Source: Bradyrhizobium liaoningense (GTDB taxonomy: Bacteria > Pseudomonadota > Alphaproteobacteria > Rhizobiales > Xanthobacteraceae). From it: DNA of 64,000 bases. The DNA lies in contig NZ_JAFCJS010000001.1 in the NCBI RefSeq assembly GCF_018130825.1, forward strand, positions 558,001-622,000, given 5' to 3'. Positions 44,869-52,793 of the stretch are shown one piece after another. A model generated the notes under the pieces. It had not been told where the DNA came from and did not search any database. It saw only the letters and a list, made by a program, of their open reading frames with translations. The position numbers and the translations under genes are program-made. Each line of letters begins with the position of its first letter. Positions within the stretch are counted from its first letter, which is position 1.

Positions 44869-45969
44869 TTGCGCGTTTCACTGCATCTGGCCGATCTGCA
44901 CTATGGCGGCGGGCTCGTCCTGCACACGGCATCGTCGGGCAGCATTCCGTCCCTGGCGGAAGTCTATCTGCGGCTCGATGACGGCGAGACGGTCGGCGTC
45001 GGTGAGGTGAGGGCCAACATCGCCTATCTCAACGGCTATGACGAGCGGACCGTGGTAGACGCCATCATCGCCGCTGTTCGCGAGGTCGACTGGCGGCGCG
45101 ATCCGCTCGATCTGATCGCGATGATGACGCTCTGGGAGGTGCCATACATCGCGCCGGTCCGCACGCTGATCGATTGCGCATTGCACGATCTCGTCGCGCG
45201 CCGGGAGCGCAAGACCCTGGCCGCCTGGCTTGGCGCGCCGAATGAGGATGTGACCTGCAAGACCAACCAGACCCTGTTCTGGTCCTCGCATGAAGACTTC
45301 CTTGCCAAGGCACAGGCCTATGTCGATCGCGGCTTTGGCGATCTCAAGGTGCGCATCGCCGTCGGCGATTTTGCCGAGGATCTGCGACGGGTCGCGGCCC
45401 TGCGCCAGCGCTTTGGCGGACGGGTGAAGATTGCAGCCGATGCCAACGGACGCTGGACGGCCAATGAGGCGCTGGCCAAGCTGGAGGCGCTCGCCGCGTA
45501 TGATCTCGCTTATGTCGAGCAGCCGGTGCCGGCCGGCGACTGGGCAAGCATCGATGAGCTCGCGCGGAAGAGCCCTGTTCCCGTGATGCTCGACGAGAGC
45601 ATCGCCTCGCCCGACGATATCGCACAGGTGTGCACCTATCGCGGGCGGGTCTTTGCGCATCTCAAGCTCGTGAAGCTCGGCGGCATAGCGCCGACCGTCG
45701 CGGCTGCGCGGAAGCTGTCTGCTGCCGGCGTGCCCTTCATGATCGGTCAGATGAACGAGGGCGCCGCTGCCACAGCGGCGGCGCTGCATGTCGCTTGCGC
45801 GACCAGCCCTGAATTCGCCGAGCTCTACGGAGCTGACGGGCTCGTCAATGATCCGGTCTCCGGCATCTCCTACACCGACGGGGCAATCCATGCGGAGCGC
45901 GCCCCTGGCCTCGGCGTGAAGTTCGACGCCGCCACCACCAAGCTCATCGGAGACTACAGATATGACTAG
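44869..45969 (+). CDS. Enolase-superfamily (mandelate racemase/MLE type) enzyme
   Basis: 366 residues starting at TTG 44869, 11 bases after the M20 stop; no ATG or GTG fits the family N-terminus. The capping domain is followed by the barrel with GDLKVRI (KxR instead of the usual KxK), metal ligands in AADANGRW, YVEQPV and MLDES, and the second-half Lys in HLKLVKLGG. The family catalyses proton abstraction alpha to carboxylates (racemisation, epimerisation, lactonisation, dehydration). With M20 and M24 neighbours an epimerase of an amino-acid derivative is plausible. The stop overlaps the next start. Confidence 0.8.
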   Translation: MRVSLHLADLHYGGGLVLHTASSGSIPSLAEVYLRLDDGETVGVGEVRANIAYLNGYDERTVVDAIIAAVREVDWRRDPLDLIAMMTLWEVPYIAPVRTLIDCALHDLVARRERKTLAAWLGAPNEDVTCKTNQTLFWSSHEDFLAKAQAYVDRGFGDLKVRIAVGDFAEDLRRVAALRQRFGGRVKIAADANGRWTANEALAKLEALAAYDLAYVEQPVPAGDWASIDELARKSPVPVMLDESIASPDDIAQVCTYRGRVFAHLKLVKLGGIAPTVAAARKLSAAGVPFMIGQMNEGAAATAAALHVACATSPEFAELYGADGLVNDPVSGISYTDGAIHAERAPGLGVKFDAATTKLIGDYRYD

Positions 45970-47134
45970 CGACGCCGTCCAGCAGGGCTCTGAATCAGCC
46001 TTCCCCAAGCAGGAATATGACGGGCGGGTCGCGCGTGCGCGTGCGCTGCTCGCCAAGGCCGGGATCGACGTCATGGTCGTCACCGGGCCCGAAAACATCT
46101 TCTACCTCACGGGGCAGCAGACGCCGGGCTATTACACGTTTCAGGCGCTGGTCCTCCCGGTCGAGGGCGAGCCGGCCTTCGTCGTCCGCCAGCTCGAATA
46201 TTTCAACTTCATCGCGAATACGTTCATCGCCAATGCGCAAGTCTACCAGGACGGCGACCAGCCGGTGAACTTCCTGGTCAACGTCATCAAGGACCGCGGC
46301 TGGGCATCGAAGCGCATCGCAATCGACAAGCGCGGCTGGTTTTTGCCTGTGGCGACCTATGAAGCGCTCCAGGACAAGCTTGGGACGGTGCACGATGGCG
46401 CCGGCATCATCGAACAGCTTCGTATCGTGAAATCGGCGGCTGAGCTCGAGAAGATCGCCACCGCGGCGTCCTATGTCGAGGCCGGCATGCGCGCAGGCCT
46501 TGCCGCGGTCAAGTATGGGGCGAGCGAGAACGATCTCGTCTCCGCCATGGTGGGAACGTCGATCGCTGCGGGCTCAGAATATGTCGGCATGGAGCCGCTG
46601 GTCTCCGTCGGCCGCCGCTCCGGCGTGCCCCATGGCACCTGGCGGCGGGGCCGGATCGGCGCGAACGATCCTGCGTTTCTGGAAATGGCCGCCAGCCATG
46701 ATCGCTACCACGCGGCGCTGATGCGCAGCGCCTGGATTGGCGCCATGCCGCAGCGTGCGATCGACATGGAGAAGACCTGTCAGGACGGGCTGTCCGCAGC
46801 GCTCGAGGCGATCAAGCCGGGCGCGCTTTGCGAAGCGCCGCATCTCGCCTGTCAGCGGATCATCGATCGCGCCGGCTACACCGAGAACTTCAAGAAGCGG
46901 GTTGGCTACAGCATCGGCATCGCCTTCGCGCCCGATTGGGGCGAGGGCGGCGTGCTCAGCCTGTACACGGGCGTGACCACGGAATTGCGCCCCGGCATGA
47001 CGTTTCACCTCCCGGTCGCAATGCGGGATTTCGGCCAATTCACCGTCGGCGTCAGCGAGACCGTCATCGTCACCGAAACCGGCTGCCGTCCGCTCAGCAC
47101 CATCGATCGCTCCATCCTGCGCGTCGCGGGCTGA
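45962..47134 (+). CDS. M24-family protein, creatinase/ectoine-hydrolase-like
   Basis: 390 residues; starts inside the last codons of the previous gene (8-base overlap). The N-terminal creatinase-type domain (about 15-150) includes GPENIFYLTGQQTPGYYTFQ. The C-terminal pita-bread domain lacks the usual M24 metal ligands: the Asp positions read FLEMAASHDRYHAALMR, and a Glu position reads GMTFHLPVA. The GYSIGIAFAPDWGEGG segment resembles ectoine hydrolase and creatinase-like members, which cleave C-N bonds without metal. A small nitrogenous compatible-solute-like substrate is therefore more likely than an Xaa-Pro peptide. Confidence 0.75.
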   Translation: MTSDAVQQGSESAFPKQEYDGRVARARALLAKAGIDVMVVTGPENIFYLTGQQTPGYYTFQALVLPVEGEPAFVVRQLEYFNFIANTFIANAQVYQDGDQPVNFLVNVIKDRGWASKRIAIDKRGWFLPVATYEALQDKLGTVHDGAGIIEQLRIVKSAAELEKIATAASYVEAGMRAGLAAVKYGASENDLVSAMVGTSIAAGSEYVGMEPLVSVGRRSGVPHGTWRRGRIGANDPAFLEMAASHDRYHAALMRSAWIGAMPQRAIDMEKTCQDGLSAALEAIKPGALCEAPHLACQRIIDRAGYTENFKKRVGYSIGIAFAPDWGEGGVLSLYTGVTTELRPGMTFHLPVAMRDFGQFTVGVSETVIVTETGCRPLSTIDRSILRVAG

Positions 47135-47210
47135 CGTCAGCTTGCCCCGAAGGCAGCAGCCTGACGGCGAGTTGCACCGAAAAAACTATGTTAAAACAGT
47201 AGCTTGAAGC

Positions 47211-47246
47211 GGTCCCTTCGCCCGATCTGATCGGGGTCGAGGGGCC
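47211..47246. terminator. Bidirectional hairpin between M24 and UbiH genes
   Basis: GGTCCCT...AGGGGCC outer arms enclose CCCGAT-CTG-ATCGGG (47221-47235), giving a stable two-part stem between convergent genes. No clear T-tract, so termination strength is uncertain. Confidence 0.5.
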
Positions 47247-47252
47247 GCCAAG

Positions 47253-48437
47253 CTAACGCCGCCAGGTCGGCGTCAGGCCCTCGCGCATGGCAAAACGCCG
47301 GAGCGGGCCGATGGCGCCGAGCAGGTGCATGCCGACGGCGCGGACCGGTTGGAGCGGCAGGAAGTCGTTGAGCAAAGAGCGGTTGGCGATGTCGATCGCG
47401 AAGGTCCGGCTCAGGATGTCCGGACGCCGGGCGCGGTCGTAGCGCTTGAGCACCTCGTCCGCGCCGGGATCATGGCCCGCTGCGATCGCCTCGCCCGCGA
47501 GCCGCGCAATGTCGGCGGCATCGCGCAGGCCGAGATTGAGGCCCTGGGCGCCGATCGGCGGGACCACATGGGCGGCCTCGCCGACCAGCGCGATACGGTC
47601 GCGGCCGAAGGATTTTGGACGCTCGATCGCCAGCGGAAACAGGTTGCGCCCGGGCTCGACCGTCATGCGTCCCAGGATCGAATGCGACTGCTTCTCGATC
47701 GCGGCGGACAGCTCCTCGTCGCTGAGGCCACGCAGACGCTCGGCGTCCGCGGGCGCCGATACCCAGACAATGCTGGAGCGGTCGCCGGGCAGCGGCACGA
47801 ATACGCAGGGCCCGTGCGGCGTGTGGAACTCGGTCGAGACGTTGCGATGTGGCCGCGTGTGGCCGACGTTGAAGGTGAGCGCGGTCTGCGTCAGCTCGCG
47901 CCGCGCAACTGCGATGCCGGCGGCCTCCCGGCACAATGAATGCCGGCCGTCGGCGCCGACCACGAGCCGGGCCGAGAGGAATTGTGCGGAAGCCGTGCGG
48001 ATTGCGACATCATCGGCTTCGATGACGACGCTTTCGGCCTCGCCGTCGAAACGGACGATCCCGGGCAGCTCCGCCGCTCGCTCTTCCAGCGCCAGCATCA
48101 GCGAGCGGTTGTCGATGTTGTAGCCGAAGGCGTCGAGCCCGATTTCGTGACAGGAGAAACGGACCTCCGGCGCGCGGAACAGCCTCCCGGTGTCGTCGAC
48201 GAGCCGCATGACCTCCAGCGCGGCCGCCTTGTCCCTGCAGCGCTGCCAGACGTCGAGGCTTTCCAGGAGATCGATGGAGGCGCCCAGCAGCGCGGTGGTG
48301 CGATTGTCGGCATAGGGCAGGCGCCGTGCCACCAGCGCGGTCCGTGCTCCGGCCTGCGCCAGTGCGATCGCCGCTGCCAGTCCGGCCGGGCCGCCGCCGA
48401 TCACGGCTGCGTCAAAAAGTGTCGATGCGTCTGTCAT
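47253..48437 (-). CDS. UbiH/UbiF/COQ6-type FAD-dependent hydroxylase
   Basis: 394 residues. FAD-binding GxGxxG is AAVIGGGPAGLAAAIALAQ. The DG motif is LVVGADGRHSLCREAAG, and the second FAD motif is IALVGEAAHVVPPIGAQGLNLGLRDA, with the conserved GD replaced by GE. The Pro-Pro-Ile-Gly-Ala-Gly-Gly-like sequence is characteristic of ubiquinone ring hydroxylases. Likely introduces a hydroxyl group in ubiquinone synthesis; which ring position cannot be told. Convergent with the catabolic operon. Confidence 0.85.
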   Translation of the reverse strand: MTDASTLFDAAVIGGGPAGLAAAIALAQAGARTALVARRLPYADNRTTALLGASIDLLESLDVWQRCRDKAAALEVMRLVDDTGRLFRAPEVRFSCHEIGLDAFGYNIDNRSLMLALEERAAELPGIVRFDGEAESVVIEADDVAIRTASAQFLSARLVVGADGRHSLCREAAGIAVARRELTQTALTFNVGHTRPHRNVSTEFHTPHGPCVFVPLPGDRSSIVWVSAPADAERLRGLSDEELSAAIEKQSHSILGRMTVEPGRNLFPLAIERPKSFGRDRIALVGEAAHVVPPIGAQGLNLGLRDAADIARLAGEAIAAGHDPGADEVLKRYDRARRPDILSRTFAIDIANRSLLNDFLPLQPVRAVGMHLLGAIGPLRRFAMREGLTPTWRR

Positions 48438-48566
48438 GGAACGACAAATGACACGCCCCGCGGCAAATTCAAGCCCACCTATTTTTCCTAGGGTTTATGG
48501 CGAATTGTGCGACCGGGCGCCGCAATGGCTTATGTGCAAACCGGTCTCATTCTGGTAGCAGAAGCC

Positions 48567-49292
48567 ATGGACAGCCAAGAGGATTCCCTGAAGCCGACAC
48601 CCGCGATCCGCGCCGCGGCGTTCTCGGTGCATATCTTCACCGCCTTCGGTGCGGCGATCGCGCTGCTCGCGATGCTGGAGGCCGTGCGCGAGCACTGGGC
48701 GGCGATGTTTCAGTGGCTGGGCGTCGCGCTGATCATCGACGCGATCGACGGTCCGATCGCGCGCCGGCTCGACGTCAAGAACGTGCAGCCGAACTGGTCG
48801 GGCGACGTGCTCGATCTCGTGGTCGACTTCGTCAACTATGTGTTCGTGCCGGCCTATGCGATCGTGGCGAGCGGGCTGTTGTTGCCGGTCGCAGCGCCCT
48901 TGCTCGGCGTCGCCATCATCGTCACCAGCGCATTATATTTCGCCGATCTGCGCATGAAGGCCGACGACAATCATTTCCGCGGTTTCCCGGCGCTGTGGAA
49001 TGCGGCGGCGTTCTACCTGTTCCTGCTGCACTGGTCGCCTTTGTGGTCCACGCTGCTGGTCGCGGCGCTGGTGGTGCTGACATTCGTGCCGTTCCACGTG
49101 CTGCATCCGGTCCGGGTCGTGCGGCTGCGCTGGCTGACCATGTCGCTGATCGCGATCTGGGCGCTGCTGTCCCTCTACACGCTGGACATGGACTTTCGCG
49201 TTGGCCCCGGCGTGACGGTTGCGCTATGCGCGATCGCACTCTGGATCAGCTTCAGCGACGCCTTGATCCGCCTCGCAAGATCCTTCGCATGA
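48567..49292 (+). CDS. pcs: Phosphatidylcholine synthase
   Basis: 241 residues from ATG 48567; an ATG at 48525 and a GTG at 48507 are alternatives. The CDP-alcohol phosphotransferase signature DG-x2-AR-x8+-G-x3-D-x3-D is present in DAIDGPIARRLDVKN and SGDVLDLVVDFVNY. Eight hydrophobic helices follow the Pcs plan. It condenses CDP-diacylglycerol with choline to make phosphatidylcholine directly, a route typical of rhizobia. The stop overlaps the terC start (ATGA). Confidence 0.88.
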   Translation: MDSQEDSLKPTPAIRAAAFSVHIFTAFGAAIALLAMLEAVREHWAAMFQWLGVALIIDAIDGPIARRLDVKNVQPNWSGDVLDLVVDFVNYVFVPAYAIVASGLLLPVAAPLLGVAIIVTSALYFADLRMKADDNHFRGFPALWNAAAFYLFLLHWSPLWSTLLVAALVVLTFVPFHVLHPVRVVRLRWLTMSLIAIWALLSLYTLDMDFRVGPGVTVALCAIALWISFSDALIRLARSFA

Positions 49293-50023
49293 TGCATCTG
49301 ATCACCAGCCCCGAGGCATGGGCCGCGCTGCTGACCCTGACCTCGCTCGAGATCGTGCTCGGCATCGACAACGTCATCTTCCTGTCAGTGATCGTCTCGC
49401 GCATCCCGGAGCAGCAGGCGAACCGCGCCCGCCAGATTGGGCTCGCGCTGGCGCTGATCTTCCGCATCATCCTGCTCAGCGTGCTGGTCTGGCTGATCGG
49501 CCTCACCGCGCCGGTGTTCTCGTTTGCAGATTACGAGTTTTCCTGGCGCGACCTGATCCTGATCGGCGGCGGCCTGTTCCTGATCGCGAAGGCGACCCAC
49601 GAGATCCACGCCGAGGTCGAGGTCGATGACGAGGACGGCGATGAGAAATCCGGCGGCAGTGCCTTCTTCTGGGTGATCGTCCAGATCATCATCATCGACA
49701 TCGTGTTCTCGCTGGACTCGATCATCACCGCGATCGGCATGGCCCAGGACATCGAGATCATGATCGCGGCCGTCGTGATCGCCTGCCTGATCATGTACAT
49801 TTCGTCCGGGCCGGTGTCGCGATTCGTCGCGGAGCATCCGACCACGAAGATGCTGGCGCTGGCCTTCCTGGTGCTGATCGGCGTCGCGTTGGTCGCGGAC
49901 GGATTCAAATTCCACATCCCGCGCGGCTACATCTATTTCGCAATTGCGTTCTCGGCGGCGGTCGAATTCTTCAACGTGCTGGCCAAGCGCAACCGCAGGA
50001 AGGCGAGCAAGCCGTCGGTATAG
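49289..50023 (+). CDS. TerC family membrane protein
   Basis: 244 residues from ATG 49289 (a second ATG follows immediately). TerC motifs LEIVLGIDNVIFLSVI and IIDIVFSLDSIITAIGMA carry the paired acidic residues of metal-binding membrane helices. Seven helices in all, with an acidic cytosolic loop (AEVEVDDEDGDEK). Related proteins export manganese or aid metal loading of secreted enzymes. Translationally coupled to pcs. Confidence 0.9.
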   Translation: MMHLITSPEAWAALLTLTSLEIVLGIDNVIFLSVIVSRIPEQQANRARQIGLALALIFRIILLSVLVWLIGLTAPVFSFADYEFSWRDLILIGGGLFLIAKATHEIHAEVEVDDEDGDEKSGGSAFFWVIVQIIIIDIVFSLDSIITAIGMAQDIEIMIAAVVIACLIMYISSGPVSRFVAEHPTTKMLALAFLVLIGVALVADGFKFHIPRGYIYFAIAFSAAVEFFNVLAKRNRRKASKPSV

Positions 50024-50098
50024 CCGTCCCGTCGGCGTCGAGTTGACAAGGCGGGCGCGATGTCTTTCGCTCAGCCTTGGAGAAGAGGAGGTCAGGTG

Positions 50099-51073
50099 AT
50101 GACCAAAGCCATCCGTGTGCACAAGGTCGGAGGCCCCGAAGCCCTGGTCTATGAGAGCGTCGAGGTGCCGGCGCCGGGCCCCGGCGAGGTGCGCATCCGC
50201 CAGCACGCGGTCGGCCTCAACTTCATCGACGTCTATTACCGCACCGGCCTCTACAAGGCGCCGGGGCTGCCCTTCATCGCCGGCAACGAAGCCTCGGGCG
50301 AGGTGGTTGCGGTCGGGCCCGGCGTCACGCATTTCCATCCCGGCGACCGCGTCGCCTATTACCACAACCTCGGCGCGTATACCGGCGAGCGCAACCTCCC
50401 CTGGGAGAAGCTGGTCAAGCTGCCCGACCACATCACGCACGAGCAGGGCGCCGTGCTGATGCTGAAGGGGCTGACGGTCTGGTATCTGCTGCACAAGACT
50501 TTTAGGGTCGAGCCGCACCATCGCGTGCTGATCCACGCCGCCGCCGGCGGCATCGGCCTGCTCGCCTGCCAATGGGCGAGCGCGCTCGGCGCCCACGTCA
50601 TCGGCACCGTCGGCTCGCGCGAGAAGGCCGAGCTCGCGGAGGCCAATGGCTGCGACCACGTCATCCTCTACAACGAGGAAGACTTCGTCGCCCGCGTCAA
50701 GCAGATCAGCCGCAACGAGGGCTGCGACGTCGTCTATGACGGCGTCGGCAAAGCGACTTTCCCGGGCTCGCTGTCCTGCCTGAAGCCGCGCGGCATGTTC
50801 GTTTCTTTTGGTAACGCGTCCGGCCCCGTGCCGCCGTTCTCGATCGCCGAACTCAACAATCACGGCTCGCTGTTTGCGACCCGGCCGAAGCTCAACGACT
50901 ATATCGGTACGCGCAAGGAGCTGCTGGAAGGCGCCGACACGCTGTTCGCCGCGGTCATCAACGGCAAGCTGCACGTGCCGATCAACCATGCCTACGCGCT
51001 GAAGGACGCCGCGAAGGCCCATATCGATCTCGAAAGCCGCAAGACCACGGGCGCGTCGATCTTGAAGCCGTAA
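50099..51073 (+). CDS. NADPH:quinone oxidoreductase (zinc-less MDR)
   Basis: 324 residues from ATG 50099, which has AGGAGG upstream; an ATG at 50060 is a weaker start. MDR fold with NFIDVYYRTGLY at the substrate site, GNEASGEVVAVG, and the NADPH motif VLIHAAAGGIGLLACQWA. The zinc-binding Cys/His set of alcohol dehydrogenases is absent, as expected for QorA-type enzymes. Reduces quinones or enones. Ends 3 bases before tRNA-Arg. Confidence 0.9.
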   Translation: MTKAIRVHKVGGPEALVYESVEVPAPGPGEVRIRQHAVGLNFIDVYYRTGLYKAPGLPFIAGNEASGEVVAVGPGVTHFHPGDRVAYYHNLGAYTGERNLPWEKLVKLPDHITHEQGAVLMLKGLTVWYLLHKTFRVEPHHRVLIHAAAGGIGLLACQWASALGAHVIGTVGSREKAELAEANGCDHVILYNEEDFVARVKQISRNEGCDVVYDGVGKATFPGSLSCLKPRGMFVSFGNASGPVPPFSIAELNNHGSLFATRPKLNDYIGTRKELLEGADTLFAAVINGKLHVPINHAYALKDAAKAHIDLESRKTTGASILKP

Positions 51074-51076
51074 GAG

Positions 51077-51152
51077 TGGTGGTCCCGCGAGGACTCGAAC
51101 CTCGAACCTCCGCGTCCGCAACGCGGTGCTCTATCCCTTGAGCTACGGAACC
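51077..51152 (-). tRNA. tRNA-Arg(GCG), CCA encoded
   Basis: Minus strand: acceptor GGTTCCG pairs CGGGACC (one G-U), D-stem GCTC/GAGC, anticodon stem CCGCG/CGCGG with loop TTGCGGA (anticodon GCG), T-stem CGAGG/CCTCG, discriminator A, CCA at 51077-51079. The anticodon reads CGC/CGU; most bacteria use ACG (inosine) for these codons. Confidence 0.92.
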
Positions 51153-51223
51153 CATATGGCCCCAATGTGCGCAGGGCGCATTGGGGTTGGTACTTCAGCT
51201 GTCCATCGCATCGGCCAGCTGTC

Positions 51224-51311
51224 GTAGGGTGGGCAAAGGCGCAAAGCGCCGTGCCCACCATTTCGTAACGACGGTTTGAAAGGTGGGCACGCTTCGCTTT
51301 GCCCACCCTAC
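51224..51311. repeat. GTAGGGTGGGC palindromic repeat, copy 3
   Basis: GTAGGGTGGGCAAAGGCG at the left and CTTTGCCCACCCTACGG at the right with inner GTGCCCACC / GGTGGGCAC arms, directly after the argD stop. Confidence 0.85.
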
Positions 51312-51315
51312 GGCA

Positions 51316-52512
51316 CTATGCCACCCGTCTTGCCGCGCCGGCCTTGGTCAAGATGCCATCGAGACAATCGATCATCTCGGCGATCTCCGCCTTCGTGACA
51401 TTCAGCGCCGGCATGAAGCGCAGCGTGTCGACATGCGGCGCGTTCAGCAGCACGCCGGCCTCGAACGCCTGCGCGACGATCCCTGGCGCGATCGGCAGCT
51501 TGAGATCGAGCGCCAGCAGCAGGCCGCGTCCGCGGACGCCGCCGAGCCCGTGCCGGGCCGAGACCTTCTGCAGCTCGCTTTCGAGCAGCAGGCCGGTCTC
51601 GGTGACCGACTTCAGGAAGTCGGGCTTGGAGACTTCCTCCAGCACCGCAAGCCCAGCCGCGCACATGATCGGGTTGCCGTTGAACGTGCCGCCCTGGTCG
51701 CCATGCTCGAAGCAGGAGGCGCGTTCGGTCGCAAGCAGCGCTGCGAGCGGCACGCCGCCGCCAATGCCCTTGCCGAGCGTCATGATGTCGGGTGCGATGC
51801 CGGCGTGCTCATAGTGGAAGAGCTTTCCGGTCCGGCCCATGCCGGTCTGGATCTCGTCGAAGATGAGCAGCAGGCCGCGTGCCTCGGTCAGCGCGCGCAG
51901 CTCCTGCAAAAACTTGTCGGTCGCCGGCCACACACCGGATTCACCCTGGATCGGCTCGAGCATCACAGCCACCGTGTTGGCGTTGATCAGCTTCTCGACC
52001 GATGCGATGTCGTTCAGCTTCGCCTTCTTGAAGCCGGCGACTTTCGGCTCGAACAACGGCTCGAACGCCTTCTTGCCCGAGGCCGACATCGTCGCCAGCG
52101 TCCTTCCGTGGAAGCCGCCTTCGAAGCTGATGATCTCGAACGCGCCGTTCCTGTGCAGGCTGCCATATTTGCGCGCGAGCTTGATCGCGCCCTCATTGGC
52201 TTCCGCACCCGAATTGGCAAAGAACACCTGGTCGAACGCGCTGTTTGCGACAAGCTGCTCAGCCAGCTTCAGGCTCGGCTCGTTGTAGAAAGCCGGGCTC
52301 GGCGTCAGCAGCCGTTTTGCCTGTGCGGCGAGGGCATCCGCGATGACGGACGGGGAGTGGCCGAGGCAGTTCACGGCCCAGCCCTGCACGAAATCGAGAT
52401 AGCGCTTGCGGCTGTCGTCCCAGAGGTAGGAGCCCGCGCCGCGGACGAACACGGCCTTGGGCCGTGCGGTGATGTCCATCAGCGCGTCATACGGATGGGT
52501 GGCGGTGGTCAT
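51316..52512 (-). CDS. argD: Acetylornithine aminotransferase family protein (ArgD)
   Basis: 398 residues from ATG 52512 (AGAGGAG about 8 bases upstream). PLP-dependent class-III aminotransferase: [50 protein letters not shown], and the PLP-Lys in LGKGIGGG. The AVNCLGHSP and [10 protein letters not shown] segments fit acetylornithine transaminase. It converts N-acetylglutamate semialdehyde to N-acetylornithine in arginine synthesis. An arginine-rich leader peptide and a terminator hairpin lie upstream, which supports an arginine role and suggests attenuation. Confidence 0.85.
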   Translation of the reverse strand: MTTATHPYDALMDITARPKAVFVRGAGSYLWDDSRKRYLDFVQGWAVNCLGHSPSVIADALAAQAKRLLTPSPAFYNEPSLKLAEQLVANSAFDQVFFANSGAEANEGAIKLARKYGSLHRNGAFEIISFEGGFHGRTLATMSASGKKAFEPLFEPKVAGFKKAKLNDIASVEKLINANTVAVMLEPIQGESGVWPATDKFLQELRALTEARGLLLIFDEIQTGMGRTGKLFHYEHAGIAPDIMTLGKGIGGGVPLAALLATERASCFEHGDQGGTFNGNPIMCAAGLAVLEEVSKPDFLKSVTETGLLLESELQKVSARHGLGGVRGRGLLLALDLKLPIAPGIVAQAFEAGVLLNAPHVDTLRFMPALNVTKAEIAEMIDCLDGILTKAGAARRVA

Positions 52513-52548
52513 GTCGAACTCCTCTGGAGGCGGGTGGAGAAGGGACGC

Positions 52549-52586
52549 AAAAAGCAAGAAGGCCGCACTTTGCGGGTGCGGCCTTC
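52549..52586 (-). terminator. Candidate attenuator terminator in the argD leader
   Basis: On the minus strand GAAGGCCGCAC (52586-52576) and GTGCGGCCTTC (52568-52558) make an 11-bp stem with a 7-base loop, followed by TTGCTTTTT (52557-52549). It lies between the leader peptide stop and the argD ribosome binding site, so it would block argD transcription unless prevented from forming. Confidence 0.8.
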
Positions 52587-52612
52587 TCGAAAACTGTGCT
52601 GAATTCAGGTGT

Positions 52613-52702
52613 TCAGCGGCGTCGTCGGACATGGCGCAACCCATCATCGTCGCGGGAGCGACGACGCATGGCCTGGCGCAGATGGGTCCGAGAGTTGATC
52701 AT
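52613..52702 (-). CDS. Arginine-rich leader peptide of argD (candidate)
   Basis: 29 codons from ATG 52702 to TGA 52615-52613. Eleven residues are Arg, including the runs RRRSR (codons 13-17) and RRRR (codons 26-29) just before the stop. The candidate promoter -10 sits only about 8 bases upstream, so the transcript may start at or near the AUG, as for the leaderless trpL of Sinorhizobium. The bases of codons 21-24 (52642-52633) can pair with the 5' arm of the downstream terminator (52583-52574), giving a possible antiterminator. Arginine shortage would stall ribosomes and switch argD on; this is inferred. Confidence 0.65.
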   Translation of the reverse strand: MINSRTHLRQAMRRRSRDDDGLRHVRRRR

Positions 52703-52710
52703 GGGGCGCG

Positions 52711-52740
52711 TGCCTACAGCCGAATGGCAGGACTTGTCAA
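52711..52740 (-). promoter_or_regulatory. Candidate argD leader promoter
   Basis: Minus strand TTGACA (52740-52735), 18-base spacer, TAGGCA (52716-52711). The predicted start of transcription, about 52704, is next to the leader AUG at 52702. Confidence 0.55.
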
Positions 52741-52766
52741 GCGGGCGTTTTGCGCAACGCCCGCTT
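52739..52766 (-). terminator. Hairpin after the TPR gene
   Basis: AAGCGGGCGTT and AACGCCCGCTT form an 11-bp stem with a 6-base loop, 28 to 55 bases beyond the TPR stop. No T-tract; it abuts the -35 element of the argD leader and separates the two transcription units. Confidence 0.6.
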
Positions 52767-52793
52767 GGCTTGCATCGGCGATGTCGAAGTTCT

